Counted from the stretch's first letter, positions 23,259 to 37,331 are shown. The stretch: DNA of 60,000 bases from Cryptomeria japonica (GCF_030272615.1 NC_081406.1:403264939-403324938), one strand, 5' to 3'. Notes: a model not told the origin generated them from the sequence alone. Program-made: numbers and translations.

Positions 23259-26200
23259 TTAGTTTACCTCTTGAAGGGGCAACACCCCTAATTCACCTCT
23301 TAAGTACACAAATGTCGCCTTTGGGAGAGGCTTGGTGAATATGTCTGCTAACTGCTCCTTATTGGAAACATGTTCCAGTGCAATCTCTTTGTTCTGAACC
23401 TTTTCCCTCAAGAAATGATACTTAAGCTCAAAGTGCTTGGTTCTAGAATGTAAAACCAGATTCTTGGAGATATTAATTGCACTAGTATTGTCATAAAATA
23501 TACTTACCGATTGAGATACAGGAACTTTGAAGCCATTTAATACATGCTTCATCCAAATTGTTTGAGTGCAGTTCATGAAAGCTGCAACATACTCAGCTTC
23601 CGCTGTAGACTGAGAGCTACAACTCTACTTCTTACTTATCCATGAGACTAGTCTACCACCAAGAAAGAATGCACCACCGGTTGTGCTTTTCCGATCATTT
23701 ACATTACTTGCCCAATTAGCATTTGTGTATACTTTTAAGTTGAAATCCTTGCTAGATGGATACCAAAATCCATAATCAACAGTTCCCTTCAGATACCTAA
23801 GAATCCGCTTGACTGCAACCAAGTGGGATTTTCTTGGGCTTTTTTGGAACCTTGCAGTAATGTCAACTGCATGTGCAATATTTGGTCTGCTATGCACTAC
23901 ATGATGCAACTTACCAATCATTGATCGGTATTCCTTCTCATCAACCAATGCTGAGTCAGCCTCTTTGGATAGTTTATAACTGGTCACCATCGGTGTACCA
24001 ACCGGTTTGCTATCTTCCATGCAAAAGGTCTTCAACACTTCTTTGACATACTTGGACTGAGTGATAAATATTCCATCTTTCATCTGTTGGATCTGCAGTC
24101 CAATGAAGAACTTAATCTCCCCTATGAGTGACATCTCAAACTCTTTCTTCATCTCATCTGCAAAATCATGACTTATCTTGTCATCTCCACCAAAGATAAT
24201 GTCATCAACAAATACCTCACAAATCAGGATCTGATCTCCTTCAGACTTCAAGTAGTTATTGCTATCTTCACTTGTTCTCTCAAATCCAATCTTCACAAGA
24301 TGGGAATGCAGACTTTCATACCAAGCTCTAAGTGCCTGCTTTAGACCATATAAGGCTTTATGTAGCCTACATACCATGTCACTACCTTTAGATAGGGAAA
24401 ACCCATCTGGTTGCTCTATATACACCTCCTCTTCAAGTACACCATTTAGGAATGCAGATTTTACATCCATTTGATATACTTTGAAACCTTTAAAAGTTGC
24501 ATATGCAAGAAGCATATAAACTCCTTCCATTCTGGCTACAGGACCAAAGGTTTCTCCATAGTCTTCTCCTTCTTCTTGGGCATATCCTTTGCACACCAAT
24601 CTGGCTTTGTTCCTAATCACTGTGCCATCCTCATTTAGCTTATTTCTGAAGACCCATTTGGTACCAATGACATTTTTATGCTCCGGTCTAGGTACCAAAG
24701 ACCATGTACCATTTTTCTCTATCTGGTCAAGTTCCTCTTTCATTGCCTTGATCCAGTCTTCATCTTTATGTGCCTCTTTGAATGATTTGGGCTCAAATTC
24801 AGAGATCATACATGAGTTTTCTTTGACCTTTCTTCTTGTAAGGATTCCTGCATCCTTATCTCCTATGATCTGCTTAGGATCATGATTCAGCTTGACATAC
24901 TGAGGAATGGTCTTGATAGATTCCTCTTGCTTTTCTTCTTCATCCTCATCTCCATCAGTATCAGCATCTACATCTGCCGGTGTAGGAACACTGTTACTGG
25001 TACTCGGTTGACTGACAACCAGTTCCCAGAAGGTTACAACCGGTTCATTTACTGCTTACTTGCTGCTAGTTTCCTCAGTTTTCTCAAAGGTTTCATCAAC
25101 TCTTACATTGATGCTTTCCATAATTCTCTGAGTCCTATTATCCAAACACTTGAGAGCTTTGCTCTTGGTGGAATACCCTAGGAATATTCCCTCATCACAT
25201 TTCACATCAAATTTTCTCTGGTGTTCACTCCTCTTGATGTAACATTTGCTACCAAATACTCTAAAGTAGCTAACCACAAGTGTCTTACCGGTCCAATACT
25301 AGTAAGGAGTTTTATCCTTACCTTTCTTGATGAGTACCCGGTTCATTGTGTAGACTGCAATGCTCACCACTTCTCTCCAAAAGGTGTGGGCTAACTTTCC
25401 TTGAATCAACATAGTTCTAGCTGCTTCAACCACAGTCTGGTTATTCCTCTCTGCTAGGCCATTCTGCTGTGGAGTCCAGGGGACATACAATTGCCTCTTG
25501 ATGCCATGTTCTTCATAGTACTTGTTGAATTCACCAGAAGTGAATTCCCCTCCTTGATCAGTTCTCAGGCACTTGATCCTTTTACCACTTTCCTTCTCCA
25601 CTAATGCTCTGAAAGCTTTGAAATTTACAAAAGCTTCAGACTTATCTTTCAAGAATGTGACCCACATCATTCTTGAGCAGTCATCAGTGAGAATCATGAA
25701 GTACCTATCACCCTGCACACTCCTAGTTTTCATAGGACCACACAAATCAGTATGCACAAGATCAAGCAAATTGTCAGCAGTGAAAGATTTACCTTTAAAG
25801 CTTGAGGAAGACATTTTCCCCAATTGACATTCTCTGCACAAGGTATTATCCGATTTGCTTAGCACCAACAACCCTCTAACTGCCTTGATCTTACTAGCCT
25901 TCACAATGTTATCAAAGTTTACATGGTAGAGTCTCCTATGCGATATCCAGCTATCATCAAATTTAGCCATAAGATATGTATTTATATTTGCATTCAGCTG
26001 AAATAGATTACCTTTGGTCTGCATGTCGATGGCCACCAATTTACCATTCTTTCCTTTGATTATGCACACTCCATTCTTGAATTCTCGAGTGAGACCACTA
26101 TCGTTCAGCTGGGCAACACTTAGAAGGTTGTGTCTGAGACCATCAACCCAGTACACATTGTCAGCACTACTCTTTCCATTTAGAGAGATGGATTGTCTAC

Positions 26201-27356
26201 CTTTGACCATGCATGGTGCATCATTACCAAAGTGAACCACACCACCATCATACTCTTCCAAGGATAGAAACTTTCTCTAATCACCAGTCATATGGTGAGA
26301 ACAACCACTATCAATAATCCACTCATTGGAATTATCAAACCGGGAGACAAGAGCCTTCTTGTCTGACACATCTTCCTTGACAGCAACAAACACAATATCT
26401 TCATTTTTTTCATCTTTTGATTCCTCATCTGTGACACCTTCATCAACTGCCACAAAATAGTTTCTCCGGTTTCCTCCTTTGAATTTCTTCAACCTTTCTG
26501 GTTTGTCCTTGTTGTTGCTATTAGGACACTTTACAACAATATGTCCTATCCGGTTACAAGACAAGCATTTCAAAGGAAGCTTACCTCTGTATTTGCCGGT
26601 TCCTTTAGGAAGTTTCCTAGCAAGGAGAGCTTCAAATGCCATCAGAATCTCCTTATCATCCATTTCTCTACTCTATCTTGGTTCACCACTAGTGCTAGCT
26701 TCTTTTCCTTTTCTGGATGGTACAACAGAAGCTTTAAAAGCTGATTTAGTCTTTTGAACACTACCATCAAAACTATTTAGCTCATAGGCTGTCAACTTTG
26801 CAATGATGGAGTCTAGGGATACCTTGGTCTTGTCTATTGATCTCAGCTCCTGAATAGCAGAAACCCTTATTGCATAGACGGGTAATAAGGATCTTAGGAC
26901 TTTGCTTACCACAGTGGAATCTTCCATTTTACCACCTGCACTCTTGATATCTCCAACAACGGTTTTGATTCTTATTTCATACTGTTGAATGGTCTCACCT
27001 TCAACCATCCACATGTCTTCAAACTTCCCTCTAAGGCTTTCTTCCTTAGCTTGTTTTACATGCTCATCACCGCCATAGATATTTTCAAGAGTATCCCATA
27101 CCTCTTTGGGATTTACCTTATCTTGGACATCAATAAACTCAATGTCAGATAAACTACTAATTAGGGCTTCCATGACTTGCCTATTCTCCCGCATCTCTCT
27201 CTTTTGGTCATCGGTGAGAGTACCGGTAGGGGCAACATAGGCATTCTCAACATAGCTCCAGTGTTGAGTACCCATGCTTCTGATGTATATCTTCATTCTA
27301 TCTTTCCATATACTGAAATTTTCTCTGTTAAACTTTGGACCTTCCCTCTTCATCAT
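23259..27356 (-). pseudogene. Element K gag-pol polyprotein (one frame, few stops)
   Basis: Reading from 27356: UBN2-type gag (KFNRENFSIWKDRMKIYIRS), CCHC knuckle CLSCNRIGHIVVKC (about 26570), protease site IIDSGCSHHMTGD (about 26315), and GAG-pre-integrase. Integrase keeps all three acidic residues (HTDLCGP, LRTDQGGEF, QQNGLAERNN). RT follows with [11 protein letters not shown] intact, then RNase H, ending at 23259. All segments share one frame over about 1366 codons. The stops I see are at 26670, 26274, 25296, 25053 and about 23622. RNase H has a run of Asp-to-Asn changes ([11 protein letters not shown], about 23690-23730) including catalytic positions. It is an almost readable but inactive copy, and the best reference for the family here. 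Confidence 0.95.
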
Positions 27357-27413
27357 TAGACTGGGATCTTTACCTCAAGCGGTTAAGCTTATAACACAAA
27401 GGACTTGGAGGAT

Positions 27414-27427
27414 GCTCTAATACCAAT
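27414..27427 (-). promoter_or_regulatory. Element K primer binding site
   Basis: On the minus strand this reads ATTGGTATTAGAGC directly after the 5' LTR. It is the initiator-Met site with one C-to-T change. Confidence 0.88.
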
Positions 27428-28845
27428 TGATAACTCAATGATGAACAAATAGTACCAAACTGGTACTAAGAGGGGGGGGAGGGTGAATCAGTACAGACAA
27501 AAACACACTCTTAAACCGGTTTGTAAGCAGACACTGTGCATTGATAGACAAATAGTAACACCAGTCCTTAAACAGAGTACAACCGACGAAACCCAGAATA
27601 ACTGAGACAAGCATAAACCGTTTGACACTTATCTTCTCATACAATCTAACACTTCATTTCCATTTCACCCTAATGCATGAACAGGTAATCTACCATCAAA
27701 GATATACATATAAGCAACTAGATCAACATGATTCACCGCTTGACAGAAAACAACATAGCATCACATGAAGAAGACATCACACATGACACACATATTTTTC
27801 ACGTGGAAACCCAACTGGGAAAAACCATGGTGGGGATGAATACCCACAAGCTTATTTTTGAACTCTTTAGAAGTCCATTCTATTAGGAGCCTTGTCCGGT
27901 TAAAGACTGATACAATAGGTTATGTTAGGAACCGATCTTGTTAGGGATCACCCGGTTAAAGGATGGCTAGAATACCTGGTTAAGGGTTAAACCTTGTTAA
28001 AGGTTACCTTGTTAGAGGATTTCAAGAACTCAATGGTTTTGAGTCACCCTATTAAAGGATTTACAACAAGCCAGTTAAATATACCCTGTTAAGGGATTTC
28101 TCAACTATTGAAGTTGTTAGAGATCAACAGGTATTACAATGATCTGGTAACAACACTCAATGCCAATGCAGATCCGCTTAAGCTCCTCTTCACCTTTTGC
28201 ACTTACACTCTACAGGTATCACTTCTCTCCTCTGGTTTGGCAAGAATCACATATCTCTTCTCTTGGATACACACACACAACTTTTTCCAACAACCCTAGA
28301 AAGAATCACAACATCGACCTTATAGGAAAATAGATAGGTCGGTAGCATAAACCCTAAACCCTAAACCTGTTAGGTTAAGGAATTCAAATGGTTCAATCCT
28401 GACCGTTGAGCACACTGCATTAATCTCCATCGTTCATTTTCCACCAATTTCATGGCGGCTGATAACCCATCACACGTTATCACTGTTGATAGGAACAATC
28501 TCCTTCATGCAAATTCCTTCACACACACAAGGCTTACATGGCAACATGATCTGTTCTTTGTTATCATTCTAACTCATCACACAAAGTCACCAGTTGAGCG
28601 ACACAGGCTTGAAGCACTTCAACTGGAAACCCTGAAGTTGAGACTACCAACCGGTAGTCATACAACACTTCCATGTGTCGGTTCCCCTAACCATATGCCA
28701 GTTCACCTTGAACAAACACACCACTTCACTTTGGCACAAATGCCGGTTCACAGTGTTATACCAGTTCTCTTCTCTTCATCATATTGACATCAGTGACAAC
28801 ACACAATGTCATTATGTCCTCATACTGGTTCACATAATGCCAACA
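27428..28845 (-). repeat. Element K 5' LTR
   Basis: This 1418-bp LTR is paired with 20632-22067. It also carries AAACCCTAAACCCTAAAC (about 28349-28366). The right flank AACTG is the target duplication. Confidence 0.93.
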
Positions 28846-31800
28846 AACTGCTCATGGAGCAAGATACAAAAGAAGGACTTGCAAACGTGAAGCTAACTAC
28901 ACTCAGGGCAAGATATAAAATTTCAATATTAGAAAACAAATTCTATGAATAAAATAATCTATGTTATGTTAATTACAAACATTGTTAAAGAACTGATTCT
29001 GATCTTACTAAAATATCCAGATCACCAAACCTTTTGGATTTCTACACTATATCCACTTCTAGTTCTACACTATAATATCTTTATAAAGACTTCCTTGTAT
29101 CAAATTGTACTCATATAAATAATCACAACTTCATTATTTATCTATCCACATACATATATTATTTTCAACAAATCATCACATGCATATATTAAACTAGAAT
29201 AATCATGTTCACCAAGTCAAGCACAAGAAGATTGTAACATGTATACGTGCTTCTGATCCAAAATATATAATTGTGCCCAAGCATATAAAACATATTGAAC
29301 TTAAACCAATCCAAAAAAGCTCCAGACCAAAAATAAATAGCTAGATCAATGGTCAGTACATGAAAAATCCTTTCGGTAAACTCTGATGATATAATCAAAA
29401 CACAAAATACTTTCGAATCAACACTTGAACATTTTGGACACAACTTCTGAACCCAAAACACTACTTTACCTAAAACACTACTTCCAGTCAACTTCTGAAT
29501 TCCAAACTTATTCTAGATCAAATTGGTTGGCATCAATGATAAGATAAAGGTATATGTGTAACATTTTTTGTGAAGGTTTTCACAGTTAGTGCATCGACAT
29601 CTTCGCTCTGCATCAGTGTTTGTGACTACAAATCGACGTCTCCGAAAACAGACCCTCATCTTTATGATGAGAATTTTTCTCAATCCTCTTTTTTTGTATG
29701 TTCTACGGTACAACATCCGCATCTGCAGAACGTTGTCTCCACCTCAGTTTTGATGTCTCTATAGGAAAGAATCACCATCTCCATTCTAATAGATGTTTTG
29801 TGCATATTTTAATGAATAAAATATTTTGATAAAATCTAAAAAATTATAAAAATAGTTGTTTTTTGTTCTGTTTTTGTTTTCTTTTTTTTGTAATTCTTCA
29901 TTTTTCTTATAAATATCACTTTTGATTTTGGGGCTGACCATTTTTCATAGCAAACTAGAATGATTGTTGATGTCTACTTTTTGCCATCTATCCAGACGGA
30001 CCACTGTCTTTGCCTACCTTTTGGCATCTCTGCCCTAAATAGTTTTTGATATCTTGTGCTAATCTTTTATGTTTTTTGCATCTTGTCTCTCGAACATGCA
30101 AGGCTAAAATCCATGTACTACTAACTATTTTGTAGTAGATTCACTAGTCAAAAACTATTTTTTTCACTAAGTGTATTTTAGGATTTAATTTCATTCATTA
30201 GTAATTAGAAAAAATCCTTGTTTGTCATGTTTTTATGGGATAGTAGGTGTATATGCTCTCTCCTTGAAAAATCTTGGGTGATCAAAAAGCCAAACCTATC
30301 CCTATTTTTGTCATATATTACAACCCAAAACACTTTGGTGTATTCTCCCCTCTTTGTTCACTAAGGATAAAACTTAGTGTTTCTTTAGAGGGATTTCCTC
30401 TTGATGCAATAGGCAAGTGAGAGGGAATGACTCAAGCGGTACTCTTTCTCTCTACTATATAAATAATCATGAGGTTGACAAAATTCATCAACACCTAGTG
30501 TCATTGTTCTATACCGATGGATGTCTCCTCTAATGTCCTTGTGATACATTAAACCATTGTTCAAATTGTTGTCAAGCCTCTTAATTGAGTGAACCGTCGC
30601 ATGTATAAACACCAGTATTACCCCAAAATCTAACTAGACACCACTTGTTGTAGAGGCAAAAATTTGTTTTGCTTGTTGGTGTAGGAGGTCGGACCTTCAA
30701 AGCCACCCCACATCGTACTATTCATTGTCGAGACAAATGTCCTTCAGATCATAAGATCTTTGAGATATGAGATTTTGGTGTGCCCGACAAGTGTGTGTCA
30801 TGTAAGGGGGAGCCAATGCCACCAAATCTAGATTTCTATTTCCTTGTCTAGGTATATGGAAAAATCTAAGTGAAGACTCAACAAGTAGAATCATCTTTTC
30901 AACCAAGGCAGGGCATGTTTTAAGTGTGTCTTCAATTGTGCATACTAGTGATTTTAAAATCTGGCTAATCTAGGCCCTCCATTTCATGCATGTTTTAAGC
31001 ATCCCCTTAGCCAATAACTATTCTTGTTTGATATCTCTTGCCAAGAAGAACACATGCCAAATTTCCAATTTGACTAAAAATTCGGCCAAATTCACTAAAA
31101 TTTTGTCAACTTCCTGTCAAAACAGTACTTTGGCATCTTTGCCTTTGTATCACTATCTTTGCTCATAAAATGTCTTTTTTGATTTTCTACAAAATGCCAT
31201 CTGCACTTATAAATCGGCATCTTCGCCTCTGTTTTGTAATCTTTGCTTGAATCAAATTTCTAGGCAGTCCCCAACCATGCAACATACCCAAAGGTCCCTC
31301 AAGCATCCCAAAAGGTCAATCCATCACCAATTCAAGAAAAATAAGCTAAGTCTCAAGAAAATCCTAAAAAAATGAAGCTTCTTGTATAAGAACCGGAAGA
31401 TCTGGTTGAAATATTGAGTCCTTTAGCACTATTTCCATGATTACCTCCACGGTTTCAATAATGAATTTGATTAACAACCTTTGAGAACCTATTCTTTTGA
31501 GAAAAGGTTAGCCTTACTCTAGTAGATAAATAGGAGTAGTCACATCTCATTGTCCCTCCTTCCTCAACCAAAAATCACATATTGAGTGTCTTTCTCATCT
31601 TGGGTAACCTTCCCTTCTCCCTTTCATCATCAATCCATTCTTCCATAATCAATCCTTTGATCTAAATTTCATCCATCCATTATTAATCCTAAACCAAAGG
31701 TTATAACTTTGCAAAGTATGATTTAGATCTTTATCTTTCATTGATCCCTAATCAATGCGGTGCTTGAGAAATGATCTATCTCAAGTACCTTGCTTGATTA

Positions 31801-32242
31801 TTCATAATCATTTGGGTTAATCCAAACCCTCATCCTTGTCTAATCTGCTTAGGAGCTTAGCCTATCCTAAGTAGGGGAAGAATTAGTCCAAATCAAATCC
31901 TAATCCAAAGATCTAAATTTATCATAGATTTTTCTAATCCTTGCTCTTGGCCTACATCATTAATCCCTACACCTCACCTAATCCTAATCTAAGGATCAAG
32001 GTGTTATACAAATCTAAATCAAAATTGTCCTAATCCAAGGATCCAACTTTCATCCAATCCAATCATATTGAATCAGATCCCAAATCAAATCCAAGGTTGC
32101 TAATTCCTCATCCTCATTTTAATCTCACATCCCCTTGTCACTTTCTTAATCAATTCCATCCATCCAGTCTCAATCGACCTTCCCATCCTTGTCATCTTGC
32201 GGTTATGTTTGCATGGTCTACACACATGCTCAAAAGAAAAAA
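28846..32242. other. Uncharacterised non-coding stretch, probably LTR and leader remnants
   Basis: No gene is supported. The left end, to roughly 29500, may be the rest of LTR L: on the minus strand there is a TATA-like TTTATATGAG near 29115. The part from about 29590 to 31250 holds scattered copies of a GGCATCTYTGCC-like motif (about 29597, 30015, 31134, 31213). Another TATA-like CTATATAAATA lies at 30456-30466 (plus). From about 31500 the sequence is C/T-rich and leads into a gypsy gag, so it is probably that element's 5' LTR and leader. I could not place LTR ends or a primer binding site. Confidence 0.4.
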
Positions 32243-35200
32243 ATGGCCTTTCAAAGCAATGAGTTACCTATCCTCAACCTCTATGTTGTTCATCATAATA
32301 AAGTAGAGGAAGAATATGTTGACCAACTCAAACACTCTCCTCTCTTGAAAACTTTTTTCTATGATCCATAAAACCAATAAATGATGGAAAAACTTATCAA
32401 AATGGATCCAAGCACATTCCTAATTGAGCTTATCAAATGGGGGTTGATTATCTCTTGACTTTGATTAGTGGATCCTTGACACACCTATGGAAGATGACTT
32501 CATTGATCGACCTCTTCTCAATTCCATCCTCAATTTGCAACCTACCACTTTTGCACCTACTAGCCTCACATCCTACCTCCTGACCACCTAGGACATCTAC
32601 ACCCTCCATAATTCTACCAACTACATCAACACTAGCTTGCTACCCATTAGTGCAGTTGTCGTCTCATGTACTCTAATCACTTCCCAAGCCCCCATCTCCT
32701 CCTACTAATATATTGGTGGTGGTATACCCATCATCTCCACACATATCCCAATGTCTAACTTAGGTCAACACATCCCTAATGTTCAAAATCAACCACCTAA
32801 CATCATAAGGAAAATTCAGGACATGAAGAAGCTAATAAAAATCCTAAAGGAAAGGACCTGCAAGAAATTGTATACCTTTGAGGAAATATGTCCCTGTCCT
32901 TATGATCCATCCATATAAGTGGCTCCATACCCACCTGGTTTTTTAGATTCCTAAATTTTACAAGTATAAAGGAGAAGGAAACCTTGGGAACATGTGAGAA
33001 AATTTTACATTGTTTGTCAGGAGGTTTCCTACAATGACATCTACTTGTGAAAACTTTTCCCAAAGAGTCTTAGTGGACCGGCCCTTGCTTGGTTCTCAAC
33101 CTCAGCTCATTGATCAATTAAGTCATTCTCCGACTTGGTCAAAAAATTTGTATCACATTATGAGTACACCATTGAGAATGACACCTCTAAGATAGTCCTA
33201 TGCAATACAAAGAAAAGGACTAGAGAGATCTTTTCCAACTTTTTACAAAGGCTGCAACATCTTATTAGAAAATTTTCTTGGGACATACCCGAATCTTAAC
33301 AAATCGAGTTGTTTCGACACAACCTTATCCTTGAAATGTATTTTCCTTTGAGTTGTCAATGTATTGAAACCTTTGATAAAGTCACCAAGAAAGGCTTAGG
33401 ATTACAATGAGTTCTCCTAGAGCACGATGTCATAAAGTCTTATCAGAAAGATTCCTTGAGGACCTCATCCAATGAAAAGTCTAGGTATTGGTCAAAGAAC
33501 AAAAATATTTTCAATGATGGAGTCATTAATGCCAAGCATATCCAAACTATGACCATCCCAACCAAACCTACCACCACCAATAACTCATCCAACAACCAAT
33601 CTCATTCGCATAACCAATCCAAACCCTACAACAACATATCCATTCTTGGTTGATCATCTTGTCCCAACAACCAACCTCAGCGTAAATACACTCCTCTTGT
33701 TGAACCCATTGAGATTGTCTTTTAGAAGTTTTTCAAGGCTGGTGTCGTTGTCTTTCCCATGACTCATTTATATGAGCCTAGCCAACCTAAACCTTGATAG
33801 TATAATGAAAACAAATATTGTGAATACTATCATGTCCAAGGTCATGATACAAGAAAGTGTGTGAAGCCTAAGAACTATATTTAGGACCTTATTGACAAGG
33901 GTGAAATTGAGGTTAGGTTGCCAAGCCCAATAATTTCAATAAGCTCGAGATGTATCAAGACCCCTTCCCTAAGAATGGTAAGGAAAATGGCTCATCATCT
34001 CATTCGGTCCACTATGATTATACCAATAATATCACTGGATTTGGCTCCCTAGTAGGACACATTGAGCCTGTTAATAACCATGTCAACACCATCACCATCC
34101 AAGGAGTAGTCCCTACATCAACACCTTGTAGACCAAGAGTAACCATTCATGGAGCCCCTCCTACTTAGGCATCTAATATACCAACTCAACCTAAGATAGT
34201 CATCTAGGGCACTTCACCCTCCAATCCATCTTCCTAAAACAATTGCAATGTCACCACCCATAGAAAGAGAGTAACAATTCAAAGAGCTCCTCCTCCTCCT
34301 ATAGCTTCCACATCATCCATCAATCGCTAAAACATCCTTGATTACCTTGGCAAGATTCCTGCACAAATTTCCATCCTTGACCTTCTTAATACCTTGCTCG
34401 TCCATAAAGAGATCCTTCAACATTCCCTACTATAATCTCATGTAGCTAACAATATTAACACCGCTCAATTCCAGGTCTTGATAGGTAATCTCATTGCACA
34501 ACATCACCTGGTCTTCACCTCCAAAGACACTCCATCCATTGACCCATCTCATAATAAACCTCCACATTGAAGCCATTGTACATAAACACAAAATAAAGAG
34601 AGTCTTTATTTATGCTGGACCTAACTTAAATCTTTATACATATAAATTAATTAAAAAATTGGGATACTCTAAAGATCTGTTTGATCCATCTGGTAAGATC
34701 ACAATAAAAGCATATGATGATGCAAAATGGGTCTCAAAAGGAACAATAATGTTTCTTTTTCAAGTGGGCTCTACAATAGTTGAATCTACCTCCCAGGCCT
34801 TGGACATTGATCTCCCCTGCAACATCCTCCTTGGCCATCCCTAGATTCACTCCATGCAAGTTGTTCCATCCACCTATCACAAATGCATAAAATTTCCATA
34901 CAATACTAAATAATCACTATCTAGATTAATTTATAGCCTTTTCAATATTGAAAACTCCTTGAAGGGAAACATCCCTTCCATTTCCCACTCAACACACCCT
35001 CTTTGCCATCACCACCCCACACTTCCAATGTTGCATCCACTTCCACCCAACCTGAGATCAAGGTCAAGATCATTGACAATGGCTATGGAGAATATACCCT
35101 TTAGAACACATTCTATATGGGATATCTCCCTTCTTCTCCAAAGTCTTATGGTAGGCCCAAAGATATTGAGATTCAAAATAAACCTACCATGGAATGTAAG

Positions 35201-36104
35201 AAAAACACTTTCTAGCAGTGGGTCCCACTTGATGAAGAAGGCTTTGAAATTGATGTCACATCCTTTCTCTATAGAGGAGAAAATGAGGCACCTATAGATA
35301 TTCCCAAAGAAATGTATCCTAAGGAATCAACTATAGTAAGAAAGATGGGTTACAAAGGACATGGTCTTGGACCTAAGGAACAAGGAAGAAAAGAACCTAT
35401 CTCACCAACTTTATACAAACACAATAGGGGCGTGGGTTACTCTCCAGTGCCTAAAGTTACCATTGTTGGTGCTCTGACAAAACCTCCTTCTAACCTCAAT
35501 GAATCTAAATAAGAGTAATTTCATGAAGTGACTTTCAAGTACCTTGATGACATATTCACTAACCCTTATGTAAACACTATCACTCCTATCACTACCTCCT
35601 CTACATCTGACCTTTCACTTGTATACCCCAAACTCATTGATTGGGACAAACAAGGGCCACCAACTCTTGACATCTGTGTTGATGATAATTCTCTTTTGGT
35701 ACTAATAAAAATGCGTGACCTTGAATATCACATGACTGTCGATGGAATCCAACTTCATGGGGAGGCATACTTTGGTAGTCAAATCAACTCCCTTTGTCAA
35801 AAAAGTGAAAAGAAAGAATAAAAATCCAAAGTCTCCTAGTGAAAACCTCTATGACGTGCCATCAGACATAGAAACAGTAAAAAGAAAGGACATATCTTGT
35901 AGTTAAAACTTGGATGAGACACTAAAAGATGAGGGACTTGACGTTCCTACCATGGTTCCCCCACTACATGATAAATCATCACTCCTAATAGAGGAGACCG
36001 ACAAAATCAACATGGGTACTAAAGAAAATCCAAAGAATGTGCTTTTTTCTAAGTCTCTTTTAGATCAAGGAAAGTAGAACCACTCATACATTTGGAGTGA
36101 TTTT
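32243..36104 (+). pseudogene. Ty3/gypsy gag-protease remnant with G-patch
   Basis: A decayed gypsy polyprotein runs over three frames. In order: a possible N-terminus at 32243; a gag matrix/capsid stretch (ICPCPYDPSI about 32885, PKFYKYKGEGNLG about 32950, then LSGPALAWFST and FSDLVKKFVSHYEYTIENDTS on to about 33300). Next is a knuckle-like CEYYHVQGHDTRKC (about 33815). An aspartic protease fold follows (34560-34900: KITIKAYDD, DLPCNILLGHP, VPSTYHKC). Then a G-patch (MGYKGHGLGPKEQGRKEP, 35343-35396) and a linker (INMGTKENPKNVL). It stops just before RT at about 36104. The protease catalytic Asp codon is TAT (34611-34613, Tyr). The gene is inactive and lacks pol. Confidence 0.82.
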
Positions 36105-36387
36105 CCGATGAGCATTTCTGACAAGCTATGGGATTTATTTTGTTTTGTTGGATTACTTTGTTTTTTTTTCAAAATTACCCCGTGTTTGTTGGAATTCCGA
36201 CGTGTCAAAATTTCATGTCAGAATTTGGACGAAAAATCAATGAACATTTCTGACCGGCTTAGGGATTTCTTTTGCTTTGTCAGATTAAGTTTTTTTTTTT
36301 TTAAAGTACCCCGTGTTCGTCAGAATTTGGACATCTTGAAATTTCATGTCGACATCCTGACAAACATGGATTTTACCTGTTGATCAA

Positions 36388-36862
36388 CATATGTTGGTCC
36401 GATGATTTTCACAGCCTCTTGATTTCTTCTTACTCATCGGGATAACATAAGCCGATGACCTCTCTTCCTTCTGATCGGTACGAGTTATCCCGCTAGTCTT
36501 ATCGGACATTGGCATAGCTTAAAATGTGTTCAGGCGATGGGAATAATTTCCCCGATGTATTTTCCCTCAGTGTAGCTCCTCCTGATACATTATGTCTCCT
36601 CAGCATAAGCTTTGACCCTTTATCACCGTAACCTTTGCCGATGCATTTTACTTTTGCCAATGTCCGACGAGATAAGTCTTACCAATAGCATCATCGGCTA
36701 TCGACAATACAAGATTTCTCCATTGTCGCTAGTGTGCATTCTGCCCATGGATTACTTCATCGGTGTATTCTATCTCGATCACATGCTTCTACTTGTGTGT
36801 TACCAATGGGTTGACTGTTGCCGATAGTACAAATTTCATATTTGACGTTGGAATTCCATCGG
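36388..36862 (+). repeat. Tandem repeat unit, copy 1
   Basis: This 475-bp unit starts CATATGTTGGTCCGATG and is followed directly by copy 2. It contains many CCGATG/CATCGG hexamers, more than copy 2 retains. No coding sense. Confidence 0.85.
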
Positions 36863-37331
36863 CATATGTTGGTCCAATAATTTTCATAGCCTCTTGATTT
36901 CTTCTTACTCATCACGATAACATAAGCCAATGACCTCTCTTCCTGCTGATTGGTGTGATTTATCTCGCTAGTCTCATTGGGCATCAGGATATCTTAAAAT
37001 GTGTTCAGGCAATGGGCATAATTTCCCCAATGTCTTTTCCCTCGGTGTAGGTCCTCCCAATACATTATGTCTCCTCAGCATAATCTTTGACCCTTTATCA
37101 CCGTAACCTTTGCCAATGTGTTTTACTGGTGCTAGTGTCCAGTGGGATAAGTCTTACCGATAGCATCATCAACTATCGGCAATACAATATTTCTCCATTG
37201 CCACTAGTGTGCGTTATGTCGATGGACTTCATCGGTGTATTTTATCTTGATCACATGCTTCTACTTGTGTGTTACCATCAAGTTGACTTTTTTTGATAGT
37301 GCAAATTTCATATTTGACGTCAGAATTCTGA
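36863..37331 (+). repeat. Tandem repeat unit, copy 2
   Basis: It starts CATATGTTGGTCCAATA and aligns with copy 1 to its end. Many differences turn CCGATG into CCAATG or TCGATG, as expected for methylated-C loss. It runs into a perfect 16-bp palindrome CGTCAGAATTCTGACG (37318-37333) where the right inverted arm starts. Confidence 0.83.

Larger units (their letters stand above)
20632..28845 (-). mobile_element. Element K: complete-structure Ty1/copia retrotransposon
   Basis: This 8214-bp element is on the minus strand. From its own 5' end: LTR 27428-28845, PBS 27414-27427, gag-pol 27356 to 23259, long 3' UTR, PPT 22068-22090 and LTR 20632-22067. The target duplication AACTG (20627-20631 and 28846-28850) is perfect. 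Over the first ~195 bp of the LTRs I count about 14 substitutions, mostly transitions, plus one short length difference. K therefore looks younger than I but not recent. Coding frame is continuous apart from stops. Confidence 0.96.
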
